A stretch of 64,000 nt of DNA from JADJVL01 sp046331545 (GTDB lineage Bacteria; Acidobacteriota; Holophagae; Holophagales; Holophagaceae): NCBI GenBank assembly GCA_046331545.1, contig JAXLQR010000002.1:1674001-1738000 (forward strand), in the 5' to 3' direction. Below the pieces are notes generated by a model. The model was not told where the DNA came from, did no database searches, and saw nothing but the letters and a program-made list of their open reading frames with translations. Shown here piece after piece: positions 9,214-20,338 of this stretch (position 1 is its first letter; each line of letters begins with the position of its first letter). Made by a program: the position numbers and the translations under genes.

Positions 9214-9412
9214 GGGCGGGCGCCCTCCCAGGCGGACCGAGGGCATCCCCGGGCACGAATCCTTCCAGTGTGAACCCTCGCGCGCGGAAGGGAATCCGAA
9301 TGGGAAGACGGGCGCCCCGAACGGGGCCGACGGGCCCCTGAACGGTGGCGGACGGGGCCCCGGGGCGGGCCGGCGGCACGGGGGATCGGGAGGGCTGTGC
9401 TTAAATCCTTCC
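9214..9412. promoter_or_regulatory. Divergent promoter region between lanC1 and the exporter operon
   Basis: 199 bases separate the starts of lanC1 (leftward) and the HlyD-type gene (rightward), so both promoters of the lanthipeptide cluster should lie here. The nonamer AATCCTTCC occurs twice in the same orientation, at 9258-9266 and again directly before the HlyD ATG at 9404-9412, and an inverted relative (GGAAGGGAATCC) lies near 9287. A TTAAAT at 9401-9406 could be a -10-like element, but it is very close to the ATG. No single site can be assigned with confidence. Confidence 0.35.
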
Positions 9413-10669
9413 ATGTCCCCTGACCGCCCGGAACCGCCGCCGGAAGCGGCGTCGCTCCCCGGCGCGCCGTCGGAGGGGCTGTTCCGGAAGCAGGCCCTGG
9501 AGCACTTCCTCCGCGAGCAGGAGCAGCGCGAGCCGCTGAAGGTCTCCCCGCCCTGGACCTGGTCCCTCTTCTGGGTCCTCGCCGCCCTCGTGGCCTCGGG
9601 GCTCCTCTTCGCCGTGCTGGGCAAGGTCGAGGTGCAGAACCGCGGCCGGGGCATCCTGCGCCCCCTGGCCGGCGTGCGCATCCTCCAGGCCCAGGTGGGT
9701 GGCGTGCTGAAGGAGACCTATGCCCGCAGCGGCGACCAGCTCCGGGCCGGGCAGGCCATCGCCCGCCTCGACGCCGCGCAGGTGGAGGGCGCCCGGCTGG
9801 AGGCCGAGCGCACCCTGGCCCTCCTCAAGGGCGCGGGGGGCGGGTTCCGGGCCCAGGAGCAGCGCCTCCTGCTGGAACAGATCGCCTCCGTGCGCACGAA
9901 GATCACGGCCCAGGAGGCCCAGCTCCCCAGCTACCAGTCCTCGGTGGAGATCCAGGAGCGCTTCCTGGCCACCCAGCGCAAGCTCCAGAAGGAGGGCCTG
10001 GCCTCCCCCCTGGATGTGGACAAGGCCCAGGAACAGGCGAACACCGCCCGGCGCCAACTGGACGCGGCCCGCCAGCAGCTGGTGCAGCTCAAGCAGGAGC
10101 TGGCCTCCCTGGAGAGCCAGCGCCAGCAGCAGCTCTGGCAGGCCACCCAGGAGGTGGCCGGGGCCCAGACCAAGCGCGAGGCCCTGGAGACCTCCCTGAA
10201 GCAGACCGAGGTGCTGGCGCCGGTGGACGGCTTCCTCGAGGCCCTGGTGGCCAAGCCCGGCGACCTGCTCCAGCCCGGCCAGTCCATCGCCAAGCTCATT
10301 CCGGCAGGATCCCCGCTGCTGGTGGTGGCCTTCGTGCCCGAGAAGGACCGCGCCTACCTCAAGGACGGGGACGAGGTCTCCCTGGAGCTGGAGGCCTACC
10401 CCTACGCGGAGTTCGGCACCCTGAAGGGCCGCATCGCCCGCATCGGCTCCGACCTGGCCTCCCCCCACGAGGTGCGGGAGGCCCTCGGCGAGGACGCCAA
10501 GCTGGACGCGCCGTCCTTCCGCGTGGAGATCGCCCTCGACGGGCGCCGCCCCCGCCGCATGGCCCAGGCCATCCTCCGGCCCGGGATGCTGCTCCAGGCC
10601 CGCTACACCCTCCGCCGTCAGCGCATCATCACCCTGGTGCTGGAGCCCCTCCGGCGCTGGTTCGACTGA
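9413..10669 (+). CDS. HlyD-family membrane-fusion adaptor of the lanthipeptide exporter
   Basis: 418-aa periplasmic adaptor protein linking an inner-membrane ABC exporter to an outer-membrane channel. It has a cytoplasmic N-terminus, one transmembrane helix (about residues 46-67, SLFWVLAALVASGLLFAVLG), a lipoyl half-motif, a long coiled coil (about 135-265, rich in Q/E/K/R), and the second biotinyl-lipoyl half around VLAPVDGFLEALVAKPGDLLQPGQ. The order HlyD, peptidase-ABC, ABC matches the three-gene exporters of NHLM-type peptide systems. The ATG at 9413 was chosen because the region upstream is the divergent promoter. The stop directly abuts the next ATG (0 bases), implying tight coupling. 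Confidence 0.9.
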   Translation: MSPDRPEPPPEAASLPGAPSEGLFRKQALEHFLREQEQREPLKVSPPWTWSLFWVLAALVASGLLFAVLGKVEVQNRGRGILRPLAGVRILQAQVGGVLKETYARSGDQLRAGQAIARLDAAQVEGARLEAERTLALLKGAGGGFRAQEQRLLLEQIASVRTKITAQEAQLPSYQSSVEIQERFLATQRKLQKEGLASPLDVDKAQEQANTARRQLDAARQQLVQLKQELASLESQRQQQLWQATQEVAGAQTKREALETSLKQTEVLAPVDGFLEALVAKPGDLLQPGQSIAKLIPAGSPLLVVAFVPEKDRAYLKDGDEVSLELEAYPYAEFGTLKGRIARIGSDLASPHEVREALGEDAKLDAPSFRVEIALDGRRPRRMAQAILRPGMLLQARYTLRRQRIITLVLEPLRRWFD

Positions 10670-12811
10670 ATGGCCGCCCGGCGCGTCCCCTTCGTGCCCC
10701 AGATGGAGGCGGTGGAGTGCGGGGCCGCCTCCCTGGCCAGCATCCTCGCCTACTGGGGCCACCACGCGCCCCTGCCGGAGGTGCGCGAGGCCTGCAAGGT
10801 GAGCCGCGACGGCGCGAACGCCGCCAGCATCCTCGAGGCCGCGCGGGCCTACGGCCTGGAGGCCGAGGCGGTGAAGGTGGAGGTGGAGCACCTGGAGGAC
10901 CTGCCCCTGCCCGCGGTGCTGCACTGGGAGTTCAGGCACTTCCTCGTGCTGGAGCGCCTCACCCGCCGCGGCGCCTGGATCGTGGACCCCGGGGGCGGCC
11001 GCCGCCACGTGTCCGCCGGGGAGCTGGCCACCGCCTTCACCGGGGTCGCCCTCTGCTTCGCCCCCGACGACGAGCTCTTCCGGGAGCGCCCCGCCACGCG
11101 GCCCAGCCTCCGGCGCTACCTCGAGATGCTGCGCGGCCTGCGCGGCTCCCTGGCCCAGGCCCTCGGCGCCTCGGCCATGCTGCAGCTCGTGGGCCTGGTC
11201 TTCCCCGTGGCGAACCAGCTCCTGGTGGACCGCGTGCTCCTGCCCCGCCACGAGCCCTGGCTGTGGGGCCTCGCCCTCGCCCTGGGCGGCGCCGTGGCGG
11301 GACAGGCCCTCCTGACCCTCCTGCGGTCCTACGTGCTCCAGGGGCTGCGGGTCAGCCTCGACCGGGCGCTGCTCTCGGGCTTCGTGGGCCACATGGTCTC
11401 CCTGCCCATCGGGTTCTTCCTCCAGCGCCAGTCCGGCGACCTGATGCAGCGGGTGGAGAGCAACGCGCAGATCCGGGACCTCTTCACCTCCCGCAGCCTC
11501 TCGAGCCTCCTGGACGCCTTCCTGATCCTGGGCTACGCCGGGCTCATGCTGGCCTACCACGCGGGCCTCGCCCTCGCGGTCCTCGCCCTCGCGGCGCTGC
11601 GCGTCTCGCTGGTGGCCCTGCTGCGGCGGCTGAACGAGCAGCTCATGTCCGCCGAGCTCGCCGCCTCCGGGCAGGAGCGGGCGGTGCTCGTGGAGGCCCT
11701 GTCGGGACTCGAGACGGTGAAGGCCTCCGCCTCCCAGGAGCTCGTGCTGGGCCGCTGGACCCATCGCCTCGTGCGCCGCATGAACGTGGGAACGGAGCGG
11801 CTGCGCCTCTCGGCCGCGACCTCCCAGGCCATGGTCTTCCTCCAGGGCGCCTCCGCCGCCGCCGTGTTCTGGATCGGAGGGCGGGAGGTGGTGGCGGAGC
11901 GCATGACCCTGGGCGTGTTCACGGCCTTCCTCACCCTGCAGGGCCTCTTCATGGCGCCCCTGGAGTCCCTCCTGGGGGCCTTCACGGAGCTGCAGTACCT
12001 GGGAAACCACCTGCGCCGCCTGGACGACGTGATGGAGACCCAGCCCGAGCCCACCGGGGACCAGTCCCCGGGCCGCCTGCAGGGCGGCGTCGCCCTGGAG
12101 GGGGTCGGCTTCCGCTACAGCGAAGGCAGCCCCTGGATCCTCGAGGACATCAGCCTCGACATCCGCCCCGGCGAGAAGGTGGCCATCGTGGGGCGCACCG
12201 GCGCGGGCAAGTCCACCCTCGCGCGCCTCCTGCTCGGCATGCACGCGCCGAGCGCCGGCACCATCCGCTTCGACGGGAAGGACCTGGCCACCCTGGACCT
12301 CCAGGCCCTGCGCCGCCAGATGGGCGTGGTCCTGCAGGAGCCCTTCGTCTTCGACGACACCGTGCGCGCCAACCTCAGCCTCCTGGATCCCGAGATGCCC
12401 CTGGAACGCGTGAAGTGGGCGGCGCGCATGGCCTGCGTGGACCAGGTGCTGGAGCGCCTGCCCCAGGGCTGGAAGACCCGCCTCGGGGAGAACGCGCGCA
12501 TCCTCTCCGGCGGCGAGCGCCAGCGCCTCTGCCTGGCCCGCGCCATCGCCGGCGAGCCCGCGATCCTCCTCCTCGACGAGGCCACCAGCTCCCTCGACCT
12601 GCGGACCGAGGCCGAGGTCCATGCGAACCTGGCGGCCCTGGGCTGCACGCGCATCCTGATCGCCCACCGCCTCGAGACGGTGAAGGACGCGGACCGCATC
12701 CTCGTGCTCGAGGGCGGACGGATCGTCCAGCAGGGTCCCTACGGGCAGCTCGCCGCGGCGCCGGGCCCCTTCCGCGCCCTGGTCGAGGCCCAGGAGGCCA
12801 GCCGTGGCTGA
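10670..12811 (+). CDS. Peptidase C39-containing ABC exporter (leader cleavage and export)
   Basis: 713-aa LanT/PCAT-type transporter. The N-terminal C39 cysteine protease is intact: oxyanion Gln11 and catalytic Cys17 in PQMEAVECGAAS, His90 in FRHFLVLE and Asp106 in IVDPGGGRR. A six-helix ABC membrane domain (about 150-440) and an ATPase domain follow (Walker A GRTGAGKST, signature LSGGERQR, Walker B LLLDEATSSLD, switch AHR). It should cut the leader of the nearby precursor and export the core through the HlyD partner. The stop overlaps the start of the second ABC gene by 8 bases. Nothing is missing from the catalytic set. Confidence 0.93.
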   Translation: MAARRVPFVPQMEAVECGAASLASILAYWGHHAPLPEVREACKVSRDGANAASILEAARAYGLEAEAVKVEVEHLEDLPLPAVLHWEFRHFLVLERLTRRGAWIVDPGGGRRHVSAGELATAFTGVALCFAPDDELFRERPATRPSLRRYLEMLRGLRGSLAQALGASAMLQLVGLVFPVANQLLVDRVLLPRHEPWLWGLALALGGAVAGQALLTLLRSYVLQGLRVSLDRALLSGFVGHMVSLPIGFFLQRQSGDLMQRVESNAQIRDLFTSRSLSSLLDAFLILGYAGLMLAYHAGLALAVLALAALRVSLVALLRRLNEQLMSAELAASGQERAVLVEALSGLETVKASASQELVLGRWTHRLVRRMNVGTERLRLSAATSQAMVFLQGASAAAVFWIGGREVVAERMTLGVFTAFLTLQGLFMAPLESLLGAFTELQYLGNHLRRLDDVMETQPEPTGDQSPGRLQGGVALEGVGFRYSEGSPWILEDISLDIRPGEKVAIVGRTGAGKSTLARLLLGMHAPSAGTIRFDGKDLATLDLQALRRQMGVVLQEPFVFDDTVRANLSLLDPEMPLERVKWAARMACVDQVLERLPQGWKTRLGENARILSGGERQRLCLARAIAGEPAILLLDEATSSLDLRTEAEVHANLAALGCTRILIAHRLETVKDADRILVLEGGRIVQQGPYGQLAAAPGPFRALVEAQEASRG

Positions 12812-14765
12812 AGCCTCCCTGCTCATCGGGATGCCCGGCAACCTCGCCCTCTGGCGCCTGCTCGGGCTGCGCGGCGTCAGCCTGCCCCTCCAGTCCCTGG
12901 AGGAGACCCTGCTCTGGGACTTCAGCCTGGAGGGCATGGTGCAGGAGCTCCGCGGCCGCGGCTTCCAGGCCCGCGCGGTGCAGGTCTCGGCCCAGGAGCT
13001 GGACCACCTGGAGCTGCCCACCCTGGCCCAGGCCCAGACCGGCGACTGGGTGGTGCTGCGCCGGCGCGCCCCGGGCGGCTTCCTGGTGGAGCAGGGGGTG
13101 GCGGGGCTGGAGTTCGCGCGCCTCGAGCTGCTGGACGCGGCCCTCGCGGGACCGGCCCTGGACCTCAGCGAGCCCCTGCCGGACCGCGGGGGGCTGTGGA
13201 AGCGCATGGCCCAGCTCCTGCCCCGCCACAAGGCGGAACTCGCCCAGGCCGCCGCCGCGGCCCTCGTGCTGCAGGGCCTGGCCCTGGTCTCCCCCTGGCT
13301 CACCGCCCGCGCGGTGGACCGGGCGCTGCCCCAGGGGGCGGCCAGCCTGCTGGCCATCCTCAGCCTCGGCCTCGTGCTGGCGGCCTTCTTCCGGGCCTGG
13401 GTGGGCTGGATCCGGGAGGCCACGCTGCTCGCCTTCGCCGCCAAGTTCGAGGCGGCGCTGGGGAAGGGCCTCCTGGAGCAGCTCCTCTGGCTGCCCTTCA
13501 AGGACCTCCAGCGCAAGACCCTGGGCGAACACCTCCAGGCCTTCACCGGTCTCAGCCTCGCCCGCAGCCAGCTGCTGAACCGGGGCGTGGGCGTCATCCT
13601 CTCGGCGGTGACGGGCCTGGCCTACCTCGCGTGGATGCTCGCGGAGAACCCGGGCCTCGCCGCCCTGGTGGCCGGCGTGGCCCTGGCCATGGGGCTCGCC
13701 TCCTTCCTCTCCGGGCGCCTGCAGGCCCGCGTCCAGGCGCGGGAGGTGGAGGCCTCCCAGGAGCAGCGCAGCGCCCTGGCGGAGATGCTGCGGGGCATCC
13801 CCACCCTCAAGGCGACGGGCAACCACGGCTGGGCCTTCACGCGGTGGATGCGCCGCCTGGACGCGGGCCTGGACCGGAGCCTGCAGCGGGAGCGCCTGGA
13901 CCTCTGGAACGAGGCGATCCAGGGCCTGCTCGGGCAGGGGCTCAGCGCGGCGATCCTCGTCCTCGGCGGGCGCGACGTGCTCGCGGGCCAGCTCAGCCTG
14001 GGCAGCCTGATGGCCTTCCTGCAGCTCGCCAGCGGCTTCCAGGGGGCCGTCTCGAGCCTCGCCTCGGCGGGGGTGGCCTTCCTCGCCATGAAGCCCCAGC
14101 TCCGGGAGGTGGAGGCGGTGCTCGCCGCCGAGCCCGAGGCGCGCCCGCCCCGCAAGGGTCCCGTGGACCTCCCCGGCCCCCTGGCCCTGGAGGACGTCTG
14201 GTTCCGCTACGGCGACGACACGCCCTGGGTCCTCCAGGGGCTCAGCCTGCAGGTCCAGCCCGGCGCCTTCCACCACCTTCCGGGCCCCTCGGGCTCGGGG
14301 AAGAGCACCCTGCTCAAGATCATCGCCGGGCTCTACGCGCCGGACCGCGGCAGCGTGAGCCTCGGCGGCCTGGATCCCCGCGCCGCCGCCCGCTTCATGG
14401 TCTACCTCCCCCAGTTCCCCCAGCTCCTGAGCGGCAGCATCCTGGACAACCTCAAGCTCTTCTCCGGCGGCGCGACCCAGCGGCGCTGCCTCGAGGTGGC
14501 CGCGGAGACGGGACTCGCCGAGTGGGTGGACACGCTGCCCATGGGCTACCAGACCGTGGTGGCCAGCGGCGGCGCCAACCTCTCCGGCGGGCAGCGCCAG
14601 CTCATCGCCATCACCGCCATCCTCGCTTCGGGCAAGCGGCTGCTGCTCCTCGACGAGGCGCTCTCCAACCTGGACTGGGTGAGCCGCTCCCGCATCATCC
14701 ACAGCCCGCGCTTCGAGGGCCGCACGGTGGTCTACGCGAGCCACGAGGAGCTGCTGGCGCGCTGA
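12804..14765 (+). CDS. Second ABC exporter with degenerate C39-like N-domain
   Basis: 653-aa half transporter. The first roughly 125 residues have the length and layout of a C39 domain, but where Cys is expected the sequence reads GMPGNLALWRLL, and the His/Asp pair is not preserved, so it is presumably peptidase-dead and may bind the leader. Then come transmembrane segments (about 150-410) and an ATPase with Walker A GPSGSGKST, signature NLSGGQRQL, Walker B LLLDEALSNLD and switch His in ASHEE. The chain stops six residues after the switch His, shorter than usual ABC C-termini. The GTG start lies inside the previous gene. It probably heterodimerises with the peptidase-ABC protein, as in NHLM exporters that use two ABC chains. 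Confidence 0.85.
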   Translation: MAEASLLIGMPGNLALWRLLGLRGVSLPLQSLEETLLWDFSLEGMVQELRGRGFQARAVQVSAQELDHLELPTLAQAQTGDWVVLRRRAPGGFLVEQGVAGLEFARLELLDAALAGPALDLSEPLPDRGGLWKRMAQLLPRHKAELAQAAAAALVLQGLALVSPWLTARAVDRALPQGAASLLAILSLGLVLAAFFRAWVGWIREATLLAFAAKFEAALGKGLLEQLLWLPFKDLQRKTLGEHLQAFTGLSLARSQLLNRGVGVILSAVTGLAYLAWMLAENPGLAALVAGVALAMGLASFLSGRLQARVQAREVEASQEQRSALAEMLRGIPTLKATGNHGWAFTRWMRRLDAGLDRSLQRERLDLWNEAIQGLLGQGLSAAILVLGGRDVLAGQLSLGSLMAFLQLASGFQGAVSSLASAGVAFLAMKPQLREVEAVLAAEPEARPPRKGPVDLPGPLALEDVWFRYGDDTPWVLQGLSLQVQPGAFHHLPGPSGSGKSTLLKIIAGLYAPDRGSVSLGGLDPRAAARFMVYLPQFPQLLSGSILDNLKLFSGGATQRRCLEVAAETGLAEWVDTLPMGYQTVVASGGANLSGGQRQLIAITAILASGKRLLLLDEALSNLDWVSRSRIIHSPRFEGRTVVYASHEELLAR

Positions 14766-14929
14766 GGGCGCGCCGGTGGGCGTCGTTCGTCCGGCCGTTC
14801 TTTCCGCTCGCGCACGGGTTCGCCACCGTTCCCGCCCCGGTCCCGGGTTCGCGGGGCCGGCGCCGGCGGGGGCTGGCTACCCTGCGTCAAGGCATGCCTC
14901 CCTTCCAATCCGCCCGCCATCGGGCCCAC

Positions 14930-14946
14930 GTTCGCGATCCGCGAAC
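14930..14946. promoter_or_regulatory. Perfect inverted repeat in the precursor 5' region
   Basis: GTTCGCG and CGCGAAC (7 bp each) flank the triplet ATC. The repeat ends 12 bases before the precursor ATG and 2 bases before its ribosome-binding site. It could be an operator or an RNA hairpin affecting ribosome access. No second copy at the divergent promoter was seen. Confidence 0.45.
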
Positions 14947-14958
14947 CCAGGAGCAACC

Positions 14959-15123
14959 ATGAAGCTCGAGAAGAAGCTCTCCCTCCAGAAGGAGACCCTG
15001 CTGTCCCTGACCGAGAGCCAGGCCCAGGACGTCGCCGCCGGCCGCCCCTACACGTACTACTGCCCCACCGGCCAGACCTGCTACACGGACTGCGGCACCT
15101 TCAACACGAAGTGCTGCTTCTGA
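14959..15123 (+). CDS. lanA: Class I lanthipeptide precursor peptide
   Basis: 54-aa precursor. The leader has the LanB recognition-type box (LSLQKETLLSL, residues 7-17), known in class I lanthipeptides of Gram-negative bacteria, and ends near VAAG (residues 25-28). The core (29-54) has five Cys (35, 41, 45, 52, 53), six Thr (32, 37, 40, 43, 47, 50) and no Ser, so rings would be methyllanthionines; TCYTDCGT resembles known class I cores. The Gly-type cleavage site reads Ala-Gly rather than the usual Gly-Gly/Gly-Ala, assuming cleavage after residue 28. AGGAG lies 5 bases before the ATG. It sits between exporter genes and lanC2 and is followed by a strong hairpin. Confidence 0.92.
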   Translation: MKLEKKLSLQKETLLSLTESQAQDVAAGRPYTYYCPTGQTCYTDCGTFNTKCCF

Positions 15124-15138
15124 TCCGGCCGGCCTGAG

Positions 15139-15164
15139 GCTCCGGCCCCTCCGGGGGCCGGAGC
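15139..15164 (+). terminator. Hairpin attenuator between precursor and second lanC
   Basis: A perfect 11-bp stem (GCTCCGGCCCC / GGGGCCGGAGC) with a TCCG loop begins 16 bases after the precursor stop. No T-run follows, so it is more likely an attenuator or RNA-stabilising stem that lets the short precursor message outnumber the downstream cyclase message, an arrangement common in bacteriocin operons. Confidence 0.7.
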
Positions 15165-15221
15165 GTGCTGAACGCGCGGGAGGCGGCCTGTCCGCCCTCC
15201 GCGCCTCGGGCCGGGGGTTCC

Positions 15222-16517
15222 ATGCCCTCCGATCCAGGCAGCCCCGCCCCGGCGCCTCCCGCCGCCATCGTGGAGCTTCCCCGTCCCCTGCTCGACGCCG
15301 GGCTCGCGGCGCGGGCCCGGGAGGCCCTGGGGGACCTCGCGCGCGACCTGGCCGCCGTGCCCGCGTCCCGGGGCCCGGCCTGGGACCGCATGCTCGCCGG
15401 TGGCGGCGCGGGACTCGCCCTCGGCATGGCCTTCCTGGCCTGTTCCGGGCTCGTGGAGGTCGGCGAGGCGGACGCGCTCGCGCGGCTCCAGGCCGCCGTG
15501 GACGGCCTCGAACAGGCCTTCGCCTCACCCAGCCTCTTCAGCGGCTTCACCGGCACGGCCTGGGTGGTGGAGTTCCTCCAGGACGGCTTCATCGAGCGCG
15601 ACGAGACCCTGAACCAGGACATCGACGCGGCGCTGCTGGCCTGCCTGGGCCACGACCCGCCGCCCTCCTGCGAGCTCATCGACGGGCTCGCCGGCCTGGG
15701 CGTCTACGCCCTCGAGCGCTTTCCCCGCGGCGCCTCGGCGACGCTGCTCGAGACCCTCTTCGACCGGGTGGAGGCCCGGGCGGCCTGGTCCCGGGAGGGC
15801 GCCCGCTGGGCCGCGCCGGCGCTGCCGGACGCCGTTGTGGCGGCCTACGGGCTGGCTCCGGCGCCCCCGGGCACCGTGGACCTCGGCCTCTCCCACGGGC
15901 AGCCGGGCGTCATCGCCTTCCTGGCCGCCCTGGTCCTGCAGGGGATCCGCGGGGAGCGGGCCCGCACCCTGCTGGAGGGCGCGGTGGGCTGGCTGCTGGC
16001 CCACGAGGGCACCACGGACGGCCGTTCAGCCTTCACCCACGTCATCGAGCCCGGCGCGGACGTCCGGCCCTCCTGCCGCCTGGCCTGGTGCTACGGGGAC
16101 CTGGGCATCGCCCTGGCCCTGGGGCACGCGGGCCGCGCCGCGGCCCGGGAGGACTGGTCGGCCCGGGCGGTGGCCCTGCTGGAGGCGGCCGCCCGCCGCG
16201 AGCCCGCGCCCGGGGAGGTGGAGGACCCCATGCTCTGCCATGGCGCCATGGGCGTGGCCCACCTCTTCCACCGCGCCTTCCTCTCCACCGGACGGGACAG
16301 CCTGCGCGCCGCCGCGACCGACTGGACGCGCCGGGCCCTGGACTTCCACACGCCCGGCGCCGGCCTCGGCGGCTTCCGCCGCCGCGCCAGGTCCGCCTGG
16401 CACGACGATCCCGGCCTGCTGGAAGGTTCCATGGGCCTGGCCCTGGCCCTCCTGGCCGCCCTCGAGCCCCGGGACCCCGCCTGGGACCGCTGCCTGCTCC
16501 TCTCCCTCAGGCCCTGA
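15222..16517 (+). CDS. Lanthionine cyclase LanC, second copy
   Basis: About 431-aa LanC paralog of the gene at 7888-9213. Zinc ligands are conserved: Cys290 in RLAWCYGDLG and Cys339-His340 in MLCHGAMGVAHLF. Shared barrel segments include SLFSGFTGTAWV, DIDAALLACLGHD, IDGLAGLGVYALER and LLEGSMGLALALLAAL. I prefer the ATG at 15222. A GTG at 15165 is in frame but lies right at the 3' arm of the attenuator stem. The gene follows the precursor and ends convergent with uvrA. With intact ligands on both copies, the two LanCs may divide rings or act on different precursors; no second precursor is visible here. Confidence 0.9.
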   Translation: MPSDPGSPAPAPPAAIVELPRPLLDAGLAARAREALGDLARDLAAVPASRGPAWDRMLAGGGAGLALGMAFLACSGLVEVGEADALARLQAAVDGLEQAFASPSLFSGFTGTAWVVEFLQDGFIERDETLNQDIDAALLACLGHDPPPSCELIDGLAGLGVYALERFPRGASATLLETLFDRVEARAAWSREGARWAAPALPDAVVAAYGLAPAPPGTVDLGLSHGQPGVIAFLAALVLQGIRGERARTLLEGAVGWLLAHEGTTDGRSAFTHVIEPGADVRPSCRLAWCYGDLGIALALGHAGRAAAREDWSARAVALLEAAARREPAPGEVEDPMLCHGAMGVAHLFHRAFLSTGRDSLRAAATDWTRRALDFHTPGAGLGGFRRRARSAWHDDPGLLEGSMGLALALLAALEPRDPAWDRCLLLSLRP

Positions 16518-16529
16518 AGGGCGCCCGCC

Positions 16530-19364
<2,835 letters not shown>

Positions 19365-19441
19365 CCCGCCATCATCGCCCGGGCGCGGCCGGCCCTGTTC
19401 GCCTTTTTTCCGTACATTGTGGACGGGCCTAAGATGATTCC

Positions 19442-20338
19442 ATGCAACCCCTGGAACTCTCCCTCGCGCTGCACCGGGCCCTGGAGGCCCGCACCGCGCG
19501 CCTGGACGAGCTCACCGCGGGGCCCGAGTGGTGGCTCGCGCCCGAAGGCCTTCACGACGTCCGGGTGGCCATCCGCCGCCTCCGCGCGGTCCTGGAGCTG
19601 CTGGACGGGGAGGCCTACCCGCGCCTCAAGGCGGCGGGCCGGGCCCTGAAGGCCTTCACGGTCCTGCTGGGCCCCCGCCGGGAGCTGGACGTGTTCCGGG
19701 AGCTGCTCGAGGACCTGCGGGGGCAGGCCGCCTTCGACCTCCAGCGGGCGACCTCGGAGCACCTCATGGCCGGCCTGGACCGTCGCCGGGCGAAGGCGGC
19801 CCGGCGGCTCGCCGAAGGCCTGGGCGGGGTGGAACCCTCGGCCTGGAAGCGCCTGCTGGCCGTGGACAGCCTGCCGAGCCCCTTCCACGCGCCTCCGGCC
19901 CCCGAGGCCGCCTGGGACCGCCTCGGGGCCGCCCTCGAGCCGGCCCTGGAGGCCCTGCGGGACCTGGACCGGGGCGAGGACGTGGAGGCCCTGCACGCCG
20001 CCCGGGTGAAGCTCAAGCGGGCCCGCTACCGCGCCGAGATCCTCGCAAGCCTCTTCCCCTCCCCCGCGCCGCCCTTCCTGGGGCGGCTGAAGGCCCTCCA
20101 GGACGCCCTCGGCCACCACCACGACATGGCCCTGCTCGAGGGCTTCCTCTGGGAGCGCCAGGCGGAGCTGGCCGCCCAGGGCCATCGCACCCTCGCCTCC
20201 TCCATCCTGGAGCTGGTGGGCATGGCCGCCGAGGGCCGGCATCGCGCCTTCGGCGCCCTCCAGGAGGCCCTGCGGGGCGTGGCGCCGGCCGCCTGGATGC
20301 AGGACCTCCGCCGGGAGCTGGCCGGGGGTCCCGCGTGA
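19442..20338 (+). CDS. CHAD domain protein
   Basis: 298-aa helical protein with two CHAD repeats: the first around HDVRVAIRRLRAVLELL (residues 37-54), the second around LHAARVKLKRARYRAEIL (about 184-201), each with the conserved His and basic helix that bind inorganic polyphosphate in characterised members. HDMALLEGFL near 226 is another conserved segment. A role at polyphosphate granules is known for relatives and inferred here. The gene is immediately followed by, and overlaps (GTGA), a membrane histidine kinase gene; CHAD plus kinase is not a pairing I can name. It is divergent from uvrA. Confidence 0.86.
   Translation: MQPLELSLALHRALEARTARLDELTAGPEWWLAPEGLHDVRVAIRRLRAVLELLDGEAYPRLKAAGRALKAFTVLLGPRRELDVFRELLEDLRGQAAFDLQRATSEHLMAGLDRRRAKAARRLAEGLGGVEPSAWKRLLAVDSLPSPFHAPPAPEAAWDRLGAALEPALEALRDLDRGEDVEALHAARVKLKRARYRAEILASLFPSPAPPFLGRLKALQDALGHHHDMALLEGFLWERQAELAAQGHRTLASSILELVGMAAEGRHRAFGALQEALRGVAPAAWMQDLRRELAGGPA

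Noticed and set aside
14894..14962. A 22-codon frame that ends in an ATGA overlap with the lanthipeptide precursor start, like a coupled leader peptide.
   Set aside because: The same frame is open for a long way upstream across the ABC gene, the ATG has only a weak AAGG ahead, and the composition is not peptide-like; chance overlap is more likely.
19365..19441. LexA/SOS box between uvrA and the CHAD gene.
   Set aside because: No CTG-N10-CAG or other clear dyad in the 77 bases; only a T6 run and a TAAGAT close to the CHAD start.
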